A stretch of 64,000 nucleotides of DNA from Anaerolineaceae bacterium (GCA_002699585.1 PABP01000034.1:1-64000), one strand, 5' to 3'; positions 16,330 through 25,558 are shown, counted from the first letter of the stretch. Numbers and translations: made by a program. Notes: generated by a model not told the origin, from the sequence alone.

Positions 16330-17795
16330 CTGCTGAACCAGGTGCGAACGCCGTTCTTGCGCACGATACTTTCAAGGGCGCGGGTGCGTTTGGAACGTTC
16401 TTCCTGGGGCATGGTCAGGGCTTCGTGCATCACTTCTGCGGTACCAAAGATGTCGAAGGGCGAAACGGTCAGGGCGTGTTGGCCTAGCTCATAAAAAGCC
16501 CCGGCATGTTCGGATAGCACCAGCACGCCATCGCGGTCATTGACCAGCGTGCCTTCTTTAGCGACCAAATTCATGCCATCGGCAATCGGGTTGACTAGCA
16601 GCACATCATAGAGCTGCATGGCCGCCAACGCCCGGTGATAGTTGTTGCCGAGAATGATACGTGATGGCTCCCAGAATTCATCGCTGTAGGCGGCATTAAT
16701 CATGCCGCTTTCCGCCATGATGTCGCCCAGATAATCTTTGTATTCCTGGACGCCCATCCGGCTGGGGACCAGCAGCGATACCATCTGCACTTTGCCATGA
16801 TGCTCCGGGTATTTTTCCAGCAGAGTGCGGTAGGACTGTAACCCGCGCAAAATATTCTTGCTGGGTTCCACGCGGTCGATGCGCAGGATCAGCTTGCGAT
16901 CTCCAATCAGGTTGATGACCTGGCCCTTATGCAGGCGCGTCTGCGGCTCCTGGATCATCTCGTCAATTTTGTCGACATCTACGCTGATGGGGTAGGCGCG
17001 TGCCCCAACTTTGCGGCCCTTATAGGTGATGGCATCACGCGCACCATAGGAGTGAGCATCGCTGAGGTAGAAGCGGGCACACTGTACGAAGTTAAAGGCG
17101 TCACGCTGCGTCTGGAAGCCGATATTGTCGGAGTCCAGCAGGCTGGAAATGAGCGTGTTGCGCATCTGGCTGGGTAGGACGCGCCATGCATCCGGCCCCG
17201 GCCAGGGAATATGCACGAAGGGCTGTATATAGACATCTGGCCCCAGCAGCTTGCGCAGGAAGTGCGGCACCAAGTATAGGTGATAATCTTGCGGGAAGAC
17301 GTAGACCGGGCGATCTTGCTTGGCCAGGGTCTGCTTGACGCTTTCCGCGATGACCTGGGCAAATTGGCGATTGATGGCGATGTAGCCATCTTTCCAGGCA
17401 TCCCAGATATCGGAGTCGATGCTAGGATCGCGCGGCGTGTTCCACATTTGGTGCTGGATGAACCATAGCAGCGGATTGGCGATGATGTTGTAATATTGCT
17501 CGTAGGCTTTATCTTCCGTGGTGACCATCTTCAGATCAATGCCATCCACGTTTTCTATTTCGTTCTGGTGCATACGGGCCCAGGCTTTGTCGTCGTCGCT
17601 GAGTGCATTGGCGACCCACAGAACATCCAGACGTTCTACCAGGGCGGCGAGTGCCGTGACCAGGCCCCCCGCACCTCGGCGGCTGGTAAATTGATTGTCA
17701 TCTGTCTGTGTAAATTGGTAAGGGCCACGATTCGACGCGATGACGATCAGCGGATTTTCTTCTTGCAGCAAGGCTTCGATCGCTGTGTTGACCAT
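16209..17795 (-). CDS. otsA: Trehalose-6-phosphate synthase (GT20)
   Basis: A 528-residue glycosyltransferase joining glucose from UDP-glucose (or another NDP-glucose) to glucose-6-phosphate. Motifs are SNRGPYQF, PQDYHLYLVP, HIPWPGPDAWRVLP, RIDRVEPSKNILRGL (Arg/Lys of the donor site) and NPIADGMNLVAKE. It is about 50 residues longer than E. coli OtsA. The last 40 residues, antisense to otsB, are a low-complexity Ser/Thr/Lys tail (KKSSTPSTPSAKQ), which suggests an older stop codon was lost and the frame ran on into the otsB antisense strand. With otsB it makes trehalose, an osmoprotectant. Confidence 0.9.
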   Translation of the reverse strand: MVNTAIEALLQEENPLIVIASNRGPYQFTQTDDNQFTSRRGAGGLVTALAALVERLDVLWVANALSDDDKAWARMHQNEIENVDGIDLKMVTTEDKAYEQYYNIIANPLLWFIQHQMWNTPRDPSIDSDIWDAWKDGYIAINRQFAQVIAESVKQTLAKQDRPVYVFPQDYHLYLVPHFLRKLLGPDVYIQPFVHIPWPGPDAWRVLPSQMRNTLISSLLDSDNIGFQTQRDAFNFVQCARFYLSDAHSYGARDAITYKGRKVGARAYPISVDVDKIDEMIQEPQTRLHKGQVINLIGDRKLILRIDRVEPSKNILRGLQSYRTLLEKYPEHHGKVQMVSLLVPSRMGVQEYKDYLGDIMAESGMINAAYSDEFWEPSRIILGNNYHRALAAMQLYDVLLVNPIADGMNLVAKEGTLVNDRDGVLVLSEHAGAFYELGQHALTVSPFDIFGTAEVMHEALTMPQEERSKRTRALESIVRKNGVRTWFSSQITDAMTDFKNHSKKSSTPSTPSAKQSAEIKTTEGVSSD

Positions 17796-18023
17796 TTATG
17801 TGTCCCCGTTTTGTCGTGATTCTAACGAGTACCATAACACATCTACATTAAAGATCGCCTTCATATTGTTGGGCGAACTATCAGAATTGCCTAAAAATAT
17901 AGTTATGCCAAGGGTATCGGACGCATAATGTCACCGATTATGGATAGGTTATGACGACTTGTTCTGCTTTTAATGTGCATGGTTTTTTGTGCACGAGCCT
18001 GTACGCAGGAAGGACGCTAAATC

Positions 18024-18857
18024 GTGACGACTGAACTCATCTTGCTAGGGACCGGTACACCCAATCTGAACCCCTCACGTTATCAATCCAGTCTGGTCAT
18101 CATCGCAGATGGCCAACCGTATGTGGTCGATTGTGGCGGCGGGACCATGCAGCGTATCGCCCGTGCCCGCGACCAGTTCCAGTTGGATGCGCTGGCGATG
18201 ACCAAGTTGAATCGCCTGTTCCTGACGCATCTGCACCCCGACCATACCACCGGACTGCCGGATTTCCTGATTGGTCCCTGGGTGCTGGACCGTGAAGATC
18301 GTGTCGAAGTCTACGGGCCACAGGGGACGCAAACTCTGGTCGATGGCGTACTGGCAGCTTATGAGGTTGGCATCGCCGAGCACCGCGACGGCTTGGCCCC
18401 CATTGACCATCCGCTGACAGTGGATACGTCCCCCATCCAAGAGGGCAAAGTCTATCAGGATGACGCTATTCTTATTGAGGCGTTCCCGGCTTCGCATGGT
18501 GGCCTGGAAGCCTATTCTTTCAAGTGCACAACAGCAGACAAAACCATCGTCATCAGCGGCGATACATGCCCAACTGATGCTATGCTGGCCTATGCCAAAG
18601 GCTGCGATGTGCTGGTACATGAGGTGTATTCTGCGGAGCGCTTTAAACATCGTTCGCCGGAGTGGCAGCGTTATCACAGTCAGGTGCATACCTCGACCAT
18701 TGAGCTCGCCGAGATTGCCAAGGCGACTCGTCCCGGTTTGCTGGTGCCGGTGCATCAATTGTTCTGGGGCGCTTCCGAAGCGGAACTGCTGGCCGAGGTG
18801 ACATCCCGCTACGATGGCGAGGTCATCAGCGGCCATGATGTGATGCGTGTGCTGTAA
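18024..18857 (+). CDS. Metallo-beta-lactamase fold hydrolase (RNase Z-like)
   Basis: A 277-residue protein with LLGTGTPNLNPSR at the N-terminus, the zinc-binding LTHLHPDHTTG motif, FPASHGG, ISGDTCPTD and VPVHQLFW. These are features of the RNase Z/ElaC and arylsulfatase-like branch of the MBL superfamily. It lacks the long exosite of tRNase Z, so it is more likely a small-molecule hydrolase (ester, lactone or phosphodiester) in the cytoplasm than the tRNA-processing enzyme. The stop codon lies at the edge of a dispersed repeat (18856-18968). Confidence 0.75.
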   Translation: MTTELILLGTGTPNLNPSRYQSSLVIIADGQPYVVDCGGGTMQRIARARDQFQLDALAMTKLNRLFLTHLHPDHTTGLPDFLIGPWVLDREDRVEVYGPQGTQTLVDGVLAAYEVGIAEHRDGLAPIDHPLTVDTSPIQEGKVYQDDAILIEAFPASHGGLEAYSFKCTTADKTIVISGDTCPTDAMLAYAKGCDVLVHEVYSAERFKHRSPEWQRYHSQVHTSTIELAEIAKATRPGLLVPVHQLFWGASEAELLAEVTSRYDGEVISGHDVMRVL

Positions 18858-18968
18858 CCTCTATCTTCGTGTCCTTTCCCTATGATTGGGAAAGGAAGCC
18901 TTGCCAATATAGTTGGAAGCAGATGCAAGTCTCCTCCCATCATGGGGAGGAGACTTAGAGGTGGGGTT
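18856..18968. repeat. Dispersed palindromic element, copy 2 (diverged, about 113 bp)
   Basis: A diverged member of the family at 15363 and 19810: AACCTCTATCTTCGTGTCC at the start and CATGGGGAGGAGACTTAGAGGTGGGG at the end, with an inner CTTTCCC...GGGAAAG arm. It overlaps the stop of the MBL gene and separates it from a convergent DUF362 gene. Confidence 0.7.
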
Positions 18969-18973
18969 TTGGT

Positions 18974-19771
18974 TTAATCCCCCCGCAGTTTTTGAATGTG
19001 CGTCAGGTAGTCCGGCACGTCGATGCCAGCGGTGCGGCAGGCGGCGTCATCCACAGCGACCATGTCATCGCCCCAGACCACCTTGCCCACATGGCGACTG
19101 ACGCCCTCGGCGTGGTCGGGTTTGTCATCCGGGCTGTCATAAAAGTCGGTCAGGTCGATGACCGCCCCGGCGAAGTGCCAACCGACTGAAAAATAGACAT
19201 CGGGCAGCACCGTATTGGCATCTGGATTGTAGAGCTTGGCGCGGGAATTCGGGATACTGCCGTGATAATGATGGCGCGGGAATAGCTCGTACAGGTTCTT
19301 GGTTGACCCGGAAATGAGCGGCTGGCCATCGACGAGGGTGCGCTTGAGCGGTGCCACCGAAATCGCGCAGTCGAATTCCTGAATGTAGGCTGGAGCCAGC
19401 AAATCGTCGTATTTGGCAGGCTGCGGCGAGGTGTTCAGGTAGCGTGTAAGCACCAATTCTTCGCTATCGCTGAGGCGCATTTCGCGGTCGAGGATGTCGG
19501 TCAGGCCGTGCTGCTCAAAACGCTCATGAATGTCGCCTTCACCGATGCTGCCATCCACAATCAGGATGCGACCGACCGGGCTGGCGCGGCGTAACCCGCG
19601 CAACACTGCGGCCAATACGGGTAGGCTGACCGTCGCCGGGTGGGGGGCTTCGTAAGCCATGCTCACTTTCACCAGGATGCGCGGCGCGTTAAAGGCGGCA
19701 TCCGGCGGTGTATAGACAAAGGAATCGCTGTTAGCGGTTTTGATGCTGGCGAGATCGGCGAGCTTGCCCAC
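18974..19771 (-). CDS. DUF362-family protein
   Basis: 265 residues. It shows PRILVKVSMAYEAPHPATVS at the N-terminus, VGRILIVDGSIGEGD, DCAISVAPLKRT and a C-terminal VVWGDDMVAVDDAACR segment, the arrangement of DUF362 proteins. Many members carry a ferredoxin domain; this one has no Cys cluster and is the short type. The function is not established. It is on the same strand as the cyclase-family gene, with a dispersed repeat between them. Confidence 0.6.
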   Translation of the reverse strand: MGKLADLASIKTANSDSFVYTPPDAAFNAPRILVKVSMAYEAPHPATVSLPVLAAVLRGLRRASPVGRILIVDGSIGEGDIHERFEQHGLTDILDREMRLSDSEELVLTRYLNTSPQPAKYDDLLAPAYIQEFDCAISVAPLKRTLVDGQPLISGSTKNLYELFPRHHYHGSIPNSRAKLYNPDANTVLPDVYFSVGWHFAGAVIDLTDFYDSPDDKPDHAEGVSRHVGKVVWGDDMVAVDDAACRTAGIDVPDYLTHIQKLRGD

Positions 19772-19809
19772 AAATATGCTCCTGGGATGGTTTTTGATGC
19801 AGCGGGCTT

Positions 19810-19917
19810 AACCCCCATCCTCGGTCCTTCCCCCGAAGGAGGAAGGATGCCTTCCTAATCACCTTATCGCAGGCACAGGTCCCCTCTGCTTCGGGGAGGG
19901 GATTTAGGGGTGGGGTT
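19810..19917. repeat. Dispersed palindromic element, copy 3 (about 108 bp)
   Basis: ACCCCCATCCTCGGTCCTTC at one end and CGGGGAGGGGATTTAGGGGTGGGG at the other, sharing the interior GGAAGGATGCCTT with copy 1. It is the closest match to copy 1 in this window and lies between the DUF362 and cyclase genes. Confidence 0.85.
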
Positions 19918-19980
19918 CGGCCAGGACTGATAATGTTGCCATTCAGTCTACCAAACGTGGCCCAGCATGGGCAGGCTGGC

Positions 19981-20652
19981 TCAGACCTCGATCATAGCGA
20001 AGGCACGCACTGGGAACGTCCCAAAATCCTGCACTTTGACGGGCACAGCATAGAACTTGAAAGGCGTATTCGCGGGAATGCTGGCCAGATTGGCCATGTG
20101 CTCCACAATGAGAATATCCGCGCCAAGCAAAATCGTATGCACAGGGCGCGTGCCATCGTCGGTGCAGTCTATGTTGAGCGAATCAATGCCGACCATCGTC
20201 GCGCCGACACTGCGCAGGCATTCGGCGGCATCCTGCGTCAAGTAGGGATGGCCTTCAAAATATTGGTCGGTCTTCCAATGCTGTGACCAGTCCGTGCGCA
20301 CGATGACCGCTTTCCCGGCCAAATCCAACCCATCGAAGTAGCGCACATCCACCGCGCGACCTGCCGCGTCACTGGCATCCACTAGCACGCCATCGAGATG
20401 TGCGACTTGCTCCAGGCCCAGTTGGGAGAGGTCTTTGCCGTGGCTGTAGCGATGAAAAGGCGAATCGACATAGGTGCCGGTGTTGGCGACCATTTCAATC
20501 TTGCCAATCTGGAACTCGGTGCCGTCGGCGTAATGGGCGCGAGAGTCTTCACGGCTCATATAGTCGCAGATGATGGGGGCGGGCATACCATGATACGTCA
20601 CCACATCGTCTTCTACGGTGTGGCTGAGGTCGATGAGGGTGGAGCGGGGCAT
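19981..20652 (-). CDS. Cyclase-family (kynurenine formamidase-like) hydrolase
   Basis: A 223-residue protein of the cyclase/arylformamidase family, starting LIDLSHTVEDDVVTYHGMP. The metal motif of the family, HxGTHxDxPxH, reads here NTGTYVDSPFH, so the first and second His are replaced by Asn and Tyr. The distal DSLNID and ILIVEHMANL segments are conserved in the family. The altered site may bind a different metal or catalyse a different hydrolysis; the substrate is unknown. It would act in the cytoplasm. Confidence 0.7.
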   Translation of the reverse strand: MPRSTLIDLSHTVEDDVVTYHGMPAPIICDYMSREDSRAHYADGTEFQIGKIEMVANTGTYVDSPFHRYSHGKDLSQLGLEQVAHLDGVLVDASDAAGRAVDVRYFDGLDLAGKAVIVRTDWSQHWKTDQYFEGHPYLTQDAAECLRSVGATMVGIDSLNIDCTDDGTRPVHTILLGADILIVEHMANLASIPANTPFKFYAVPVKVQDFGTFPVRAFAMIEV

Positions 20653-20888
20653 AGGGAATCATCCTGTTTGGTATAACAGATCACTTGAAAAAGGTAAGAA
20701 TCGCGCGATTGAGGCCCACAGTATAGCACTTACTGTTAGAAAGCCCTTATAGATGTTGTCTCATATGGCCTGAAATGAAGGTTGTCACAAAAAGGTCATA
20801 CTGTTATCGGGCATTTGCCGCTATGATGGAATTAATAGCCGTTTTATGTCCTCTGTACGTTGTTAGCAAAATGGAAGTTCATCGCGCT

Positions 20889-21437
20889 ATGCATGACAAT
20901 AACCAAGACAACAGCCATAACGAAACCCAAGAGATGCCCTTGCACCATAATGAGTGGCACAGCGAAACCGCGCGTTGGACCTCCAGCGCCTATCGCGTCC
21001 AGTTCGATACGGTGCAGTATTTGCAGGCCGATGAGCAGGATGATTCATTCCGTATGAGCGCCTGGGGGATGTCCCAGCATTTGCGCACGTTGTTGAGCGA
21101 TTATCGCGATGAGGAAATCAATATGGCCACGCATTGGCTGGCCAATCATCAGAGCAACATGGTCGCTGATTTGCTGGAAGACCTGGCTTTGCAGACATTC
21201 CGCCAGGGCGAAGCGATGCCACCGTTGCATACCCTGTTCATCGCGGTGGAAACCGAACTATTTTTGCCACGCGGCCTCAAGATCAACGTGAGCTGCGTGA
21301 CCAATATCGTGGCGGAAGATGAAACTGAAGAGAGCCTCGATAAGTTCGTGGCCGTGCTCGACCCCAGTGAAGCCCAGTTATACGTGATGGAACGCTCCGA
21401 CGGGTATGTGCCGCAGCGCACCCAATATCTGCACTGA
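20889..21437 (+). CDS. Uncharacterised protein
   Basis: About 182 residues from an ATG at 20889, chosen because a GGAAG lies 11 nt upstream; the frame stays open to 20775 and an earlier start cannot be ruled out. The sequence is acidic with a His/Asn/Gln-rich N-terminus, then a helical middle (LRTLLSDYRDEEINMATHWL) and a strand-rich C-terminal part (INVSCVTNIVAEDE; AQLYVMERSDGYVPQ). No signal peptide, membrane segment or recognised motif is present. It sits alone before a terminator. Confidence 0.5.
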   Translation: MHDNNQDNSHNETQEMPLHHNEWHSETARWTSSAYRVQFDTVQYLQADEQDDSFRMSAWGMSQHLRTLLSDYRDEEINMATHWLANHQSNMVADLLEDLALQTFRQGEAMPPLHTLFIAVETELFLPRGLKINVSCVTNIVAEDETEESLDKFVAVLDPSEAQLYVMERSDGYVPQRTQYLH

Positions 21438-21479
21438 TGCCTGTCTTAATAGCCTGACAAACGTTATAATATTCAAACC

Positions 21480-21508
21480 AAAGGTGCTCTCCATGAGTGC
21501 CTTTTTTT
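21480..21508 (+). terminator. Rho-independent terminator
   Basis: AAAGGTGCTC and GAGTGCCTTT pair with two wobbles across a short loop, then seven T. It follows the uncharacterised gene that ends at 21437. Confidence 0.6.
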
Positions 21509-21622
21509 ATGGTTTTGCGGCATTTTTGCCAAAAATGGGTGACTTTAGTCCTATTTAGGCGACGTTACCCATAAATATGCCATAAACAATTAAGAAACAT
21601 GAATATCACTTCACGAGAATTG

Positions 21623-21631
21623 TGCTATATT
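21623..21631 (+). promoter_or_regulatory. Extended -10 element before the pilin gene
   Basis: TGCTATATT has the TGn plus TATATT form of an extended -10 promoter, about 60 bp before the pilin ATG. No good -35 is seen upstream. Confidence 0.3.
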
Positions 21632-21692
21632 GTGTGTGTCGGGCCTTTATTCCGACAATCATCTAAATCATATGTTCAAAGAGGTAATTATC

Positions 21693-21845
21693 ATGTTGTA
21701 TCGTCCTCAGAATGAAGAAGGCCAGGGCCTCGTAGAATATGCGCTGATCCTGGTACTGGTTGCGGTCGTCGTCATCGTCATCCTGTCGCTGCTCGGCCCC
21801 GCTATTGGTGACGTCTTCAGTAACATCCTTGAAGCTTTCAATTAA
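21693..21845 (+). CDS. Flp-type pilin (short TadE/Flp-like prepilin)
   Basis: 50 residues from the ATG at 21693, which has AGAGGTAA about 7 nt upstream. The sequence has a short basic/acidic leader (RPQNEEG), then GLVEYALILVLVAVVVIVIL, the Gly/Glu5-type prepilin cleavage and hydrophobic helix of Flp pilins. The remaining C-terminal tail is short. No CpaA/TadV peptidase or Tad secretion genes lie in the window, so assembly would depend on a locus elsewhere. The stop is followed by a strong terminator. Confidence 0.85.
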   Translation: MLYRPQNEEGQGLVEYALILVLVAVVVIVILSLLGPAIGDVFSNILEAFN

Positions 21846-21867
21846 AAAGTACGCACTAATCCATATA

Positions 21868-21896
21868 AAAAAAGCGGCCCAGATGGGCCGCTTTTT
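21868..21896. terminator. Strong rho-independent terminator, bidirectional form
   Basis: AAAAAGCGGCCC and GGGCCGCTTTTT pair perfectly over 12 bp with a 4-nt loop, with A and T runs on each side, between the pilin and the convergent LPQTG surface protein. Confidence 0.85.
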
Positions 21897-21940
21897 GCTT
21901 TATCAATCCTCGTTACTTATTGCACCAGTCGGCGCACGCT

Positions 21941-23329
21941 CTATCGGCGCAGCCGATGTCTGAGCGCAAATCCCCCTAAGCCTAAGATGGAAAGGCCGGC
22001 AATCAGCAGACCTAGCGTTACGATAGCCTGACGCATGAGAGGCGTTTCACCGGTTTGTGGTAACTCGGTGACTGGGACGAAGGTTGGCATGGGCGTCGGC
22101 TGTATGCCTGCCTGCGGCGTTGTCCGTATGCCCGGTGTTGAAGTGACCCCAGGTGGTGGTGTCGGCGTATCAGTTGGCGTCACGCCAGGGGGCAGTGTCG
22201 GTGTGCTAGTCGGTGTGTTGGTTGGCGTATTTGTCGGCGTTGGTGTATCCGGCGTTGGTGTTTGATTCTGCTGCGGATAGATGCGCAGTACGGTTCCCAA
22301 CAAGTCACCGCTCATACCGACCTGGTTTTGAGGCACCCCGCTAGATGGTGTTGAATGCCCCTGGATGCAAACATAGGTATCGCCAGGATCCACGACGATA
22401 GTATTCGGCTGTTCTATCAGGTCCCACTCTTGCCCCAGGCTGGATACCCAGATGCTGTTGGGTGGGAAGTTCTCCGAGTTGGCGTTATTAACGACGACGC
22501 CAATCGGCTGTTGTGGGTCAGGTTCGGTTGGCGGTGTGCCGGAGCCAGTCAGGTAATGCAACACATGCCCACGGAAAGGTGCCGTTGCGTTAGCTTGCCC
22601 ACCGAATACACCGTTGACTTCAGCATAACGCGCATAAGCGACGGAGGCGAAGGTGGTACACAGGGCATCGGAGTACTCACTCATGCCGGGCGGGTCCATG
22701 AAGTACCACCAGTCCAGGCCAGAGAAATAATTTGTCTCGGCATACGGGAATTCCGCGCATTCATAGATGACGGTGATGCCGACGCCGTAGTTTTCCGTGT
22801 TGTTGGCGGGTTCTGGCGGCAGATTAAAGTTTTGGATGTCCAGGGTGGTGGTGCCCCCTGGCGTATAGTTCGTTGCGAAGTAGCTCGTAATCTCCGCAAC
22901 CTGATAACCGCGATGGTAGACCCTGTTCACGGTGCCGTCATGGCGTGCCGTGTACAGATCATCCGCTGTGATCGGCTGGTAGCCGCTGCCATTGATCTGG
23001 ACGTCGAGAGTGTCGTCCCAGGTGGGTGTTGTCGTGAAATCACCGGGCCGTGAGCGCCAGCGATTGTACCATTTTAGGAACACTCCCCGGATTGTAGCCG
23101 GACCCGCGTTACATGTTGGCACGTTGATGGTGAAAGAATTACTGGTTAACTGTGGGAAGAAGGAGATCCCTCCGCTGACGACAGCGGTATTACCAGGGTA
23201 GGACTGGTAGAGCGTCAAGGGCATATCGTAATAGCCCTGGGCTTCTACTGCGGGTACATCATATGTAGCAAAGCTAAGAATAATAAGTAATAAACTGGCG
23301 ATAGACCACCACGATTTTAGGGATTTCAT
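21941..23329 (-). CDS. LPxTG-type surface protein with Thr/Pro-rich stalk
   Basis: A 462-residue exported protein. A signal peptide (MKSLKSWW, hydrophobic core, VEA-QGYY) is followed by a beta-rich domain of about 330 residues with several Cys. A TPT/NTPT-rich stalk, about residues 350-415, precedes LPQTG near residue 423, a hydrophobic helix and a basic RHRLRR tail. This is the full cell-wall sorting signal recognised by sortase transpeptidases. No sortase gene is in the window. The function of the N-terminal domain is not recognised. It is convergent with the pilin gene and may act with it at the surface. Confidence 0.8.
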   Translation of the reverse strand: MKSLKSWWSIASLLLIILSFATYDVPAVEAQGYYDMPLTLYQSYPGNTAVVSGGISFFPQLTSNSFTINVPTCNAGPATIRGVFLKWYNRWRSRPGDFTTTPTWDDTLDVQINGSGYQPITADDLYTARHDGTVNRVYHRGYQVAEITSYFATNYTPGGTTTLDIQNFNLPPEPANNTENYGVGITVIYECAEFPYAETNYFSGLDWWYFMDPPGMSEYSDALCTTFASVAYARYAEVNGVFGGQANATAPFRGHVLHYLTGSGTPPTEPDPQQPIGVVVNNANSENFPPNSIWVSSLGQEWDLIEQPNTIVVDPGDTYVCIQGHSTPSSGVPQNQVGMSGDLLGTVLRIYPQQNQTPTPDTPTPTNTPTNTPTSTPTLPPGVTPTDTPTPPPGVTSTPGIRTTPQAGIQPTPMPTFVPVTELPQTGETPLMRQAIVTLGLLIAGLSILGLGGFALRHRLRR

Positions 23330-23665
23330 TCTGCAATCCCTTCCCCTATCTCTTTTACCAAATAACAGATCGATATATTGCTTTCAGAATTGTACGTAAT
23401 GTTAAGCAATCGTTACAGATATGTATTGTAGCACTGTGGGGCAATCTACGCGATATATCGGGGTTAACCCTCATTCTGCGTGGTAATACGGGTATTTCTG
23501 ACGATCAAGACGTAAGGCGTTATCGTTCGAAAAGCAGCTCCTTAATTTTTTGGCAATGAATTCAGTTGTAAAGTGAGATATGTTCACCTATGATAATTGT
23601 GAAAGATCGTTCTCACGCCGTCGCAGGTGTTGCAGCTCATGTAGAACAATCTGAATAGGGTCACG
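23330..23665. other. Intergenic region between divergent surface genes
   Basis: 336 bp between the LPQTG protein gene and the polysaccharide dehydratase gene, presumably holding both promoters. CGATATAT (23371-23378) recurs as CGATATATCG at 23451-23460, a possible regulator site. No open reading frame or structured RNA was recognised. Confidence 0.4.
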
Positions 23666-25558
23666 ATGAACAAACTCAGTCGATTTATTCTCCAAGTTAG
23701 CATTGACATTGCGGTGGCTGTCTCATGTTACTCGGCAGCATACTCCATCCGCATGTTAACGGCTTACATCGACTATAGCTATTCATTGCCATATGTACTG
23801 TTTTATGCAGTCCTCTTCGTTGTCGGTCTCTGGTCTGTTGGCGTGTACAAGCGCATCTGGGCCCAGACGAGCGGCCATGAAATTACCCTCATTATAAAAG
23901 CGCTGATTGTCCCGCTGTTGATTACAACTGTGTTGAACGCGGGCATCATCCCACGCCCGCTGCCCTGGAGTGTATACCTCGTGGGTACGCTGATGATGAT
24001 CGCTGGGATGATCGCTGTGCGCTACCGGGGGCGGTTGCTCGATGGCCTTTCCTGGCGTTGGCGGGCGATATGGCGCGGCGAGTTCCCGCAAAAGGATAGC
24101 GAACGCATCCTGATTGTGGGGGCAGGGCGTAGTGGTCGAATGGCCGCGTGGCGCTTGCAACGCGATTATGTGGATCGCCACATGCATGTGATCGGCTTTG
24201 CCGATGACGACCGCAGCAAACAGGGCCTTTATGTAGAAAATCGCCCGGTGTTGGGGACGACTGAAGCGATTCCCTACATCGTCAACAGTCATCAGATTAC
24301 GCTGATCGTGTTTGCCATCCACAATATTAATGGCGAAGATTTCCGGCGAATTTTGGAATATTGTGAGCTAACTAGCACACGCATTAAGGTCATGCCGGAC
24401 TTTGAGCAAATCCTGACGGCGACCCTGCACTCGCAATTGCTGCGCGATGTTGAGCCGGAAGACTTGATTGGGCGCGGCATGGTGACCCGCCATCATGCCA
24501 TCAGCATGAAGCCGGTGATGGGCAAGGTTGTGTTGGTGATTGGGGCTGCCGGGTCGATTGGCAGTGAAATTTCTCGGCAGATGGCGACCTACGAACCGAC
24601 CAAACTGCTGCTGCTAGATAATAACGAAAGTGGTCTGTATGACCTGGCGCTGGATCTGGAAGCTGCCCAGCCGGATATTGAAATCGAAACCATCCTGGCG
24701 GATGTCACCCAGGCAGGGCGCATTCGGGATATATTTGAAGCTTATCAGCCGCAGGTGGTGTACCATGCGGCAGCCTATAAACATGTACCGATGTGTCAGC
24801 GTTACCCGGATGAAGCCGTCCGCGTGAATATCGGCGGTACCTACAATGTAGCCCAGGCGGCCAATGACTACGGCGCAGAGCGTTTTGTACTTATCAGCAC
24901 CGATAAGGCCGTTGAGCCGACCAACGTCATGGGGGCTAGCAAACGCCTCTGCGAACTGGTCGTCCATTCGATGGCTCAGCAAAGCAAAGGCACGAAGTTC
25001 ACGGCGGTACGCTTCGGCAATGTGCTCAGCAGCCGGGGTAGTGTGGTGCCCTTGTTCGAACGTCAGATTGAGCGAGGCGGCCCGGTCACTGTCACCCACA
25101 AGGACATGATGCGCTTCTTCATGAGCATCCCGGAAGCGGCTAATCTGGTGATCCATGCGGCTTGCATGACCATCAACGACGATATTTTCGTGCTGCGTAT
25201 GGGTGAAGAAGTGCGTATTCTGGATGTGGCCGAGCGCTTGATCCGGCTGCGTGGTCTACGGCCATATATTGATGTGCCGATCCAGTTCACAGGCATCCGA
25301 CCCGGCGAAAAACTGAACGAAGTGCTGCAATACGCCACCGAAGAACTGCTCGATACTGATCATCCGGGCATTACCAAGCTGGCGCACTGGTCTTATGAGG
25401 GTGATATGCTAAACTTCCTCCAGAAGATGACATTGCTGCTCGATCATGGCGTGCGTCACCATGACAAAGCCCTGGATGAACTGCTGTCCCTGGCCAAAAA
25501 TCCCAAAGCACACAGCAGTGAGGATGATACGGTGGGAACCAAACCGCCCGCTGCATAG
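23666..25558 (+). CDS. Membrane NDP-sugar 4,6-dehydratase (CapD/FlaA1/WbpM type)
   Basis: A 630-residue inner-membrane enzyme that makes the 4-keto-6-deoxy intermediate from a UDP-HexNAc. Four N-terminal membrane helices and a first Rossmann domain (LIVGAGRSGRMAAWRL) are followed by the catalytic extended short-chain dehydrogenase domain starting VLVIGAAGSIGSEISRQ. The expected catalytic segment reads MGASKRLCE, with Met in place of Tyr as in the CapD/WbpM group, and a TDKAVEPTNV segment precedes it. GIRPGEKLNEVL is the family's C-terminal signature. It opens a cluster for surface polysaccharide synthesis and export. Confidence 0.9.
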   Translation: MNKLSRFILQVSIDIAVAVSCYSAAYSIRMLTAYIDYSYSLPYVLFYAVLFVVGLWSVGVYKRIWAQTSGHEITLIIKALIVPLLITTVLNAGIIPRPLPWSVYLVGTLMMIAGMIAVRYRGRLLDGLSWRWRAIWRGEFPQKDSERILIVGAGRSGRMAAWRLQRDYVDRHMHVIGFADDDRSKQGLYVENRPVLGTTEAIPYIVNSHQITLIVFAIHNINGEDFRRILEYCELTSTRIKVMPDFEQILTATLHSQLLRDVEPEDLIGRGMVTRHHAISMKPVMGKVVLVIGAAGSIGSEISRQMATYEPTKLLLLDNNESGLYDLALDLEAAQPDIEIETILADVTQAGRIRDIFEAYQPQVVYHAAAYKHVPMCQRYPDEAVRVNIGGTYNVAQAANDYGAERFVLISTDKAVEPTNVMGASKRLCELVVHSMAQQSKGTKFTAVRFGNVLSSRGSVVPLFERQIERGGPVTVTHKDMMRFFMSIPEAANLVIHAACMTINDDIFVLRMGEEVRILDVAERLIRLRGLRPYIDVPIQFTGIRPGEKLNEVLQYATEELLDTDHPGITKLAHWSYEGDMLNFLQKMTLLLDHGVRHHDKALDELLSLAKNPKAHSSEDDTVGTKPPAA

